The notes under the pieces: model-generated
Databases searched by the model: none
Seen by the model: only the letters and a program-made list of their open reading frames with translations
Told to the model about the DNA's origin: nothing
Translations under genes and position numbers: made by a program
Shown here: piece by piece, positions 59,040 to 64,000 of the stretch
How the letters are laid out: each line of letters opens with the position of its first letter
Numbering within the stretch: position 1 is the stretch's first letter
Assembly (NCBI RefSeq): GCF_016808095.1
Contig: NC_068978.1
Coordinates: 26,113,306-26,177,305 of the forward strand
Origin: Vigna angularis
Taxonomy: Eukaryota; Streptophyta; Magnoliopsida; Fabales; Fabaceae
Direction of reading: 5' to 3'
DNA: 64,000 nucleotides

Positions 59040-60150
59040 TTGCTTGCCAAGCCCAGTTTCCACATTGGCCGAGAAATCTCAATTTCCACACTGGCCCACA
59101 AAGCATATTTTCCATTTTGGCCCACAAAGCCCATTTTCCATACTGGCCTGCAAAGCCCAGTTTCCATGCTGGCCCGCAAAGCCCAATTTCTACATTGGCC
59201 GAGAGATCCCAATTTCCACAATGGCTCACAAAGCCCATTTTCCATACTGGCCTGCAAAGCCCAGTTTCCATGCTGGCTCGCAAAGCCCGGTTTCTACATT
59301 GGCCGAGAGATCCCAATTTCCACAGTGGCTCACAAAGCCCATTTTCCACACTGGCTTGCAGAGCCTAGTTTCCATGCTGGCCCGCAAAGCCCAGTTTCCA
59401 CATTGGCCGAGAGATCCTAATTTCCACATTGGCCCACAGAGCCCATTTTTCCATTTTGGCCCACAAAGCCCATTTTCCATACTGGCCTGCAAAGCCCATT
59501 TTCCATACTGGCCCGCAAAGCCCAGCTTCCACATTGGCCGAGAAATCCCAATTTCCACACTGGCCCACAAAGCCCATGTTCCATTTTGGCCCACAAAGCC
59601 CATTTTGGCCCACAAAGCCCATTTTCCATACTGGCCTGCAAAGCCCAATTTCCATGCTGGCTCGCAAAGCCCAGTTTCCACATTGGCCGAGAGATCCCAA
59701 TTTCCACACTGTCCCACAGAGCCCATTTTTCCATTTTGGCCCACAAAGCCCATTTTCCATACTGGCCTGCAAAGCCCAGTTTCTATACTGGCTCGCAAAG
59801 CCCAGTTTCCACATTGGCCGAGAGATCCCAATTTCCACACTGTCCCACAGAGCCCATTTTTCCATTTTGGCCCACAAAGCCCATTTTCCATACTGGCCTG
59901 CAAAGCCCAGTTTCCGTACTGGCTCGCAAAGCCCAGTTTCCACATTGGCCGAGAGATCCCAATTTCTACACTGGCCCACAGAGCCCATTTTTCCATTTTG
60001 GCCCGCAAAGCCCAGTTTCCGCATTGGCCGAGAAATCCCAATTTCCACGATGGCTCAAAAAGCCCATTTTCCATACTGACCCGCAAAGCCCAGTTTCCAT
60101 GCTGGCCCGCAAAGCCCAGTTTCAACACCGGCCCGAAGCTCGACTGGCCA
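59040..60150. repeat. 1.1-kb minisatellite, about 30-bp unit
   Basis: About 36 copies of a 29-31-bp unit of the form TTTCCAYACTGGCCYGCAAA followed by GCCCA. Variants at a fixed position (CATTGGCCGAGAGATCCCAA, CACAAAGCCCATTTT, CAGAGCCCATTTTTCC) recur in order, giving a higher-order period of about 150-180 bp. The unit being close to 30 bp keeps many frames open on both strands (425 codons plus, 300 codons minus). The repeat is in the leader of the Ogre-like element. Confidence 0.9.
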
Positions 60151-60154
60151 CCAA

Positions 60155-60730
60155 ACCCAATTTTCTCTAAAAAATTTAAAAAAAAATTGTTTTTCAGCCA
60201 GTATCATCATTTTCGCTTCATATTACAAAAAAAATGCATATCATATCAAATGTTGAGTCAATTATTTTCAATGCAAATCATCCACTTTATGACATTTCAT
60301 GAAAAAATGTAATGGATGTCAGAATCTCCTATAGTCAAATGATTAAATCACATATTCTTAAGAAATATTTGTGTGTGCATTGCTTGAAATCATCATCCTT
60401 CAACCTTCATTAAATAAGAGATTGACCCAATCATGTTCTTGAGCCCAAATAATAAACACAAAGTTTTACACTGGGGCAGATTTTCCGTTACCTCCACTGG
60501 CTTTCATTTGGGAGATCCTGGAATCCGTTAGGACAAAAAAAATAAATAAATAAAAAAATGACTCTTGTTGAGATCATTTAGTTTTGTCTCCTAATTAATC
60601 TTGTGAAAATAAAACAATCAAAATTTGAAATAATGTGTGGCCATCTTTCTTCAAAGACAAAAAAAATATATCCATTGATACCAAATTTGAGCCAATTTTT
60701 ATGACCTTGGCTTCAGACATCTTCATTAGA
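60155..60730 (+). other. Ogre-like leader, continued
   Basis: No gene. 60465-60500 contains ACTGGGGCAGATTTTCCG, text often present in long gypsy elements. Ends at the TGTTAAGACAAG start of the next LTR. Confidence 0.4.
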
Positions 60731-60819
60731 TGTTAAGACAAGATCGTCTATAAGATTGAATCGTCTAACGTCTTCATGTTTTGAAGTTTAACAAACAAAG
60801 ATAAACAAAATGAGCATTT

Positions 60820-61783
60820 TGTTACTAATAAGGAGTATTGGTAAATCTTGAAGAAATTTGTTTTGATGATGCTACAAGAAGTTTTAGTTGAAGAAGATAT
60901 TAGAATTAGTTAAAAGCAATTTGTAGAAATTAAATGTAGTAGGAAATTCTTGTAAACCTTGTAAACTTGCATTTTTAACTGCAATAATCGATTATGGAAT
61001 GGCAATAATCGATTATCACAAAGTCATACAGGAATAATCGATTATCTCTTCATATAATCGATTATCACATTTTGAAAACCCTGTAACGGACTTGAATAAT
61101 CGATTATCACTTACAATAATCGATTATTCATGGCAGTTGGGAGCTGATCTTTGGCACTCAGTGTACTTGGCTATATATTTTGTTTTGGAGAAATTAGAAT
61201 ACAACGTTGTTGAACAGAAGCTCTTGTAGAATACTGTTTGTCAGAGGAAGTTATCAGAAGCTATAGTTCAAGTTCCCTTGCTTGGTCTCGTGAACAGGAG
61301 AGGCTCGTGTGTCGTGTGTCGATAGTCGGAGCAAGCTCTCTTCGAGTTAGCAAGGTGCTTTGCCTGGTCTCGTGAATAGGAGAAGCTCGCGTTTCGTTTG
61401 TCGATATTCGGAGCGTTTCTCTTCGAGTTGGCAGAGTGTTCTTCTTCCTGTTCGTTCGTCGAAGGAAGGTTTATTTATCTGCTTTATTCACTATTAGTTG
61501 TAATCTGTGAAACCATTTTTAGTGAAAAAGGTTAATCACTATTTATAGTGATTAACGACTGGACGTAGAATCTTTTGATTCGAACCAGGATAAAAATCCA
61601 GTGTATCAATTTTTCTACTCTCTATACTCTTTACCTTTTACGCATGTTAACTGTTTGATTAATTTTCTCTAAGAAAATTGTTTTTCTAAAACGAACCATC
61701 AAAACTTGATTTGTGACCGTAACACGCTTTCCGAATATTTTATTCCGCTGCGCAACTCTATAACGGTACCGATTGTTCCAACA
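60820..61783 (+). mobile_element. solo LTR, 964 bp, nested
   Basis: Starts TGTTACTAATAAGGAG and ends ATTGTTCCAACA, flanked by CATTT on both sides (60815-60819 and 61784-61788), a 5-bp target duplication. No internal coding or primer site lies inside, so the element was reduced by LTR-LTR recombination. It contains six TAATCGATTA palindromes and an 83-bp imperfect tandem duplication (61275-61445, GGTCTCGTGAAYAGGAGARG and TCTTCGAGTTRGCA). Confidence 0.88.
60985..61126. repeat. six TAATCGATTA palindromes
   Basis: Exact copies at 60985-60994, 61006-61015, 61035-61044, 61055-61064, 61097-61106 and 61117-61126, arranged in three pairs with spacings of about 20 bp. All are flanked A/T so that the palindrome extends to ATAATCGATTAT. 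They lie in the upstream half of the solo LTR, ahead of the probable transcript start. Confidence 0.92.
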
Positions 61784-62470
61784 CATTTGACAAAGTATTA
61801 TCTTTGTGAAAGCAATATCGTTGCAAGAAAAGTCTTCTTATGAAAAAGCTTTGTGAAGATCGGAATGTTGAAAGAAAAACTTTTGTAAATGTATTAATAC
61901 CTTAGTAGAGACACTACCAAACGATATCCTTACAAAATGCATCAATGTGTTATATGAGAGTCTTGTTATACATTGCTAAACAATGCTAAATGAGCTTTCA
62001 CTATATCTTGCAAAATGATGTTTTTGGTAAACACATTAAAAGCTATAAACATTGCTCCAAAAATATATGTTGAGTAACATTGTCCTAAATGCGCTCTTGA
62101 ACTGAACAAAGATCACTAAAAGTAGCGTTGTTAGTAAATTCCTTGAATAGGCTAAATGATACCTTGATGCAAAACAACATCTTCATCAAACCATGACACC
62201 TCTATGAATTACTTGGTATCGTCTTTGAAATGCTTAAATGATTAAATCTTATTTTAACGATAGAAATTTTGAAATGCTTAAATGCACAACGTTTCAAAAC
62301 AAAAAAAAGTGATAAGAAAAAGAAAAATTTTCCCACATGCATATATGCTTTACTATTTGTAGTTCCCTATGTCAAGTATCCACTAGCTCTATCATATAAA
62401 ATTCAAAAGTGGACGTTAGAGACAAAGAAGACATTCATAGAATGTTATCACCATTAAAAGTTTCATTGAA

Positions 62471-63780
62471 AAGTTGTAAGACTTGTATTAATTAGAATAA
62501 TATTTTATTTATTATTGTGCTTTATAATATTAAATATTTATTTATGGTATGTTATTGGGTGGTTAAAAGGTTAAGATGTGTGAAAGTTGTCAAAGTTGGA
62601 CATCCAGTGGCACATATCTCGTGATTCCCTTAGAAGAGGACATTTAGTGGAGGGAAGCCATAAGCATGGGCAGGGTGTTCGCCATGTCAGGGGCAGAGGT
62701 AGAGAATTCAAGTAATTTGATTTTGGATACTTGTTTCTTGTTTGGTAAAGGTGTGTATGTGTTGTTTGATTCGGGAGCGACGCACTCGTTTGTGTCCTTT
62801 TTGTGTGTGGAGAACCATGGTCTTCTCATGTTTGATCTGGGGTGCGAGCTAGTTGTCTCTAGTTCAACATTCGAACAAGTTTCAACCAGTTCAATCTGCG
62901 TTGGGTGTCCGATTGAGGTGGCAGGTCACAAGTCTAGAGCCAACTTGGTATGTTTGCCACTTAAGGGTTTAGATGTGATCTTGGGGATGGATTGGTTGTC
63001 TGATAACCATGCGTTGATCGACTGCGGATGTCAGAAGGTAGTGTTCCAGAAACCATAAGGCATAAAGATGTCGACATCGAGAGAAGTGTTGCAAGATCTC
63101 AAGAGTGGAGTTGTATGTTTTGTAGTGATGGAGAAATAACAGAAGCAGAGTATTGATGAGCAGATCAATGGTATACCTGTAGTAGAAGAATTTGCATATG
63201 TGTTTCTAGAAGAGGTGTCAAGGTTACCACTAAGTTGAGCAATGTACTTCGTTATAGACTTGGTGCCAAGAGCAGGGCTAATATCAGTAGCTTCGTACCG
63301 TCAGGCCAAGTTTTTCTCCGTGGGGGTGCATCTGTGTTGTTGGTGAAGAAGAAGGATGGATGTTTGAGGTTGTGCATAAACTATCGTTAACTAAACAAGG
63401 TTACAATAAAGAACAAGTACCCGTTGTCGAGGATCGAGGACCTTTTAGATTAGTTGAAGGGCGTTGGGGTGTTCTCAAAGATAGATTTGAGGTTAGGTTA
63501 TCATCAAATTCTTGTCAAGCTTGATGATACACAAAAGACAACATTTCGTTCACGCTACGGGCACTATGAGTATGTGGTGATGCCTTTTGGGGGTAACAAA
63601 TGCTCCAACAATATTCATAGATTATATGAATCACATTTTTCGTTCTTATTTGGATAAGTTTGTTGTTGTATTCATCGATGACATTCTAATATACTCGAAG
63701 ATCTGAGAGGAGCATGTTGGACAACTAAGGATAACATTGGAGATTCTAAGGGAACATCAATTGTTTGGAAAGTTGTCAAA
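62471..63780 (+). pseudogene. Ty3/gypsy (Tekay/Del-like) protease and RT relic
   Basis: The forward strand has an aspartic protease (62755-63058) with DSGATHSFVS active site and LGMDWLSDNHALIDC end. It is followed by a linker and RT text: KKDGCLRLCINYR near 63345, KNKYPLSRIEDLLD at 63410-63450, [14 protein letters not shown] at 63478-63519, VMPFGG at 63577, and [10 protein letters not shown] near 63673-63705 (catalytic Asp pair kept). Stops at about 63139 and 63390 and frameshifts near 63300 and 63590 inactivate it. It breaks off near 63780 into unrelated T-rich sequence. Confidence 0.85.
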
Positions 63781-64000
63781 GTGCTAGTTCTGGATAAAAA
63801 TTCTTTTCTTTTATTTGATTTGATTTTCTTTCTTTAATTTTGGATTAATTTTCTTTGTTGTAGTAAGGGCCTTAGCAATTGAGCTGATTTCAAGAATTGG
63901 GCCTTGATTTTTTTTTTGCTTGCTTGAATTGGGTTACTGATGTTGGACATTTGAAGTTGTTGCTTATTGGATAATTAGGCCATGGATTCAGCTGGGTTGT
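63781..64000. other. T-rich sequence at the window edge
   Basis: Interrupts the RT relic. TTGGGCCTTGATT and ATTGGGTTACTGAT text resembles LTR or UTR sequence; nothing can be assigned. Confidence 0.35.

Larger units (their letters stand above)
60731..62470 (+). repeat. SIRE-like LTR, third copy, interrupted
   Basis: Begins TGTTAAGACAAGATCGTCTA, as at 25281 (TGTTAAGATAAGATCGTC), and shares TTTGAAGTTTAACAAACAA. It is interrupted at 60820 and resumes at 61784 (CATTTGACAAAG). The right part (61790-62470) shares composition and blocks (CATTGCTAAACAATGC, ACATTGTCCTAAATG) with 25600-26200. The right end is uncertain. Confidence 0.6.

Noticed and set aside
59040..60150. Regular repeat array resembling a CRISPR
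   Set aside because: Units are contiguous without unique spacers, and the context is a plant retroelement leader.
59035..60312. Open frame of 425 codons, plus strand, and overlapping long frames on both strands
   Set aside because: The frames exist because the minisatellite unit is close to 30 bp and free of stops. Several frames on both strands are open at once, and the deduced peptides are pure repeats of the same words with no domain.

Overview
This is an AT-rich, intron-rich plant nuclear window packed with transposable-element remains. The three host genes, the soybean/bean-like short LTR (TRIM-type) sequences and the SIRE-like and Ogre-like LTRs point to a legume, most likely tribe Phaseoleae (Vigna/Phaseolus/Glycine side). 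The genus is an inference; no sequence here names it.

Host genes. (1) At 1512-15113 (+) lie the last six coding exons of a UGT80-type sterol 3-beta-glucosyltransferase. Its introns are swollen by Copia, Ty3/gypsy, hAT and TRIM insertions, and its N-terminal two thirds would lie upstream of the window. An orphan, still in-frame copy of one of its exons sits about 1.5 kb beyond the stop, inside a 1.6-kb duplicated block. (2) At 34278-41242 (+) is a complete 16-exon malectin-like/LRR receptor kinase that I spliced to 911 residues; it is closest to the Arabidopsis At5g48740 type. (3) At 45551-46964 (-) is a complete three-exon gene for a 197-residue coiled-coil protein of unknown function.

Layout. 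0-15 kb: the glucosyltransferase and its intronic elements. 15-20 kb: duplicated exon block and Copia pieces. 20.5-25 kb: two well-delimited DNA elements, a 1008-bp Mutator-like element with a 9-bp target duplication and a 1954-bp CACTA element with a 3-bp duplication. 25-33 kb: a SIRE-like LTR, a TRIM, gypsy LTR-like sequence, an integrase relic and a CACTA end. 33-47 kb: the receptor kinase and the coiled-coil gene, with TRIM, Copia and inverted-repeat elements between them. 49-52 kb: a TRIM split by another insertion and then amplified as a 761-bp tandem repeat. 52-60.7 kb: a SIRE-like LTR, then a 4.26-kb Ogre/Tat-like LTR with a tRNA-Arg primer binding site, then leader sequence with a 1.1-kb minisatellite. 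60.7-64 kb: a SIRE-like LTR split by a solo LTR with a CATTT target duplication, followed by a decayed Ty3/gypsy protease/RT.

The three genes do not form a pathway. I found no new multi-gene system. The most unusual signals are short-motif arrays inside mobile elements: TAATCGATTA palindromes in two unrelated places, GGATGT/ACATCC hairpins in the Mutator-like element, a CGTTCG-rich kilobase in the Ogre-like LTR, and the minisatellite in its leader.
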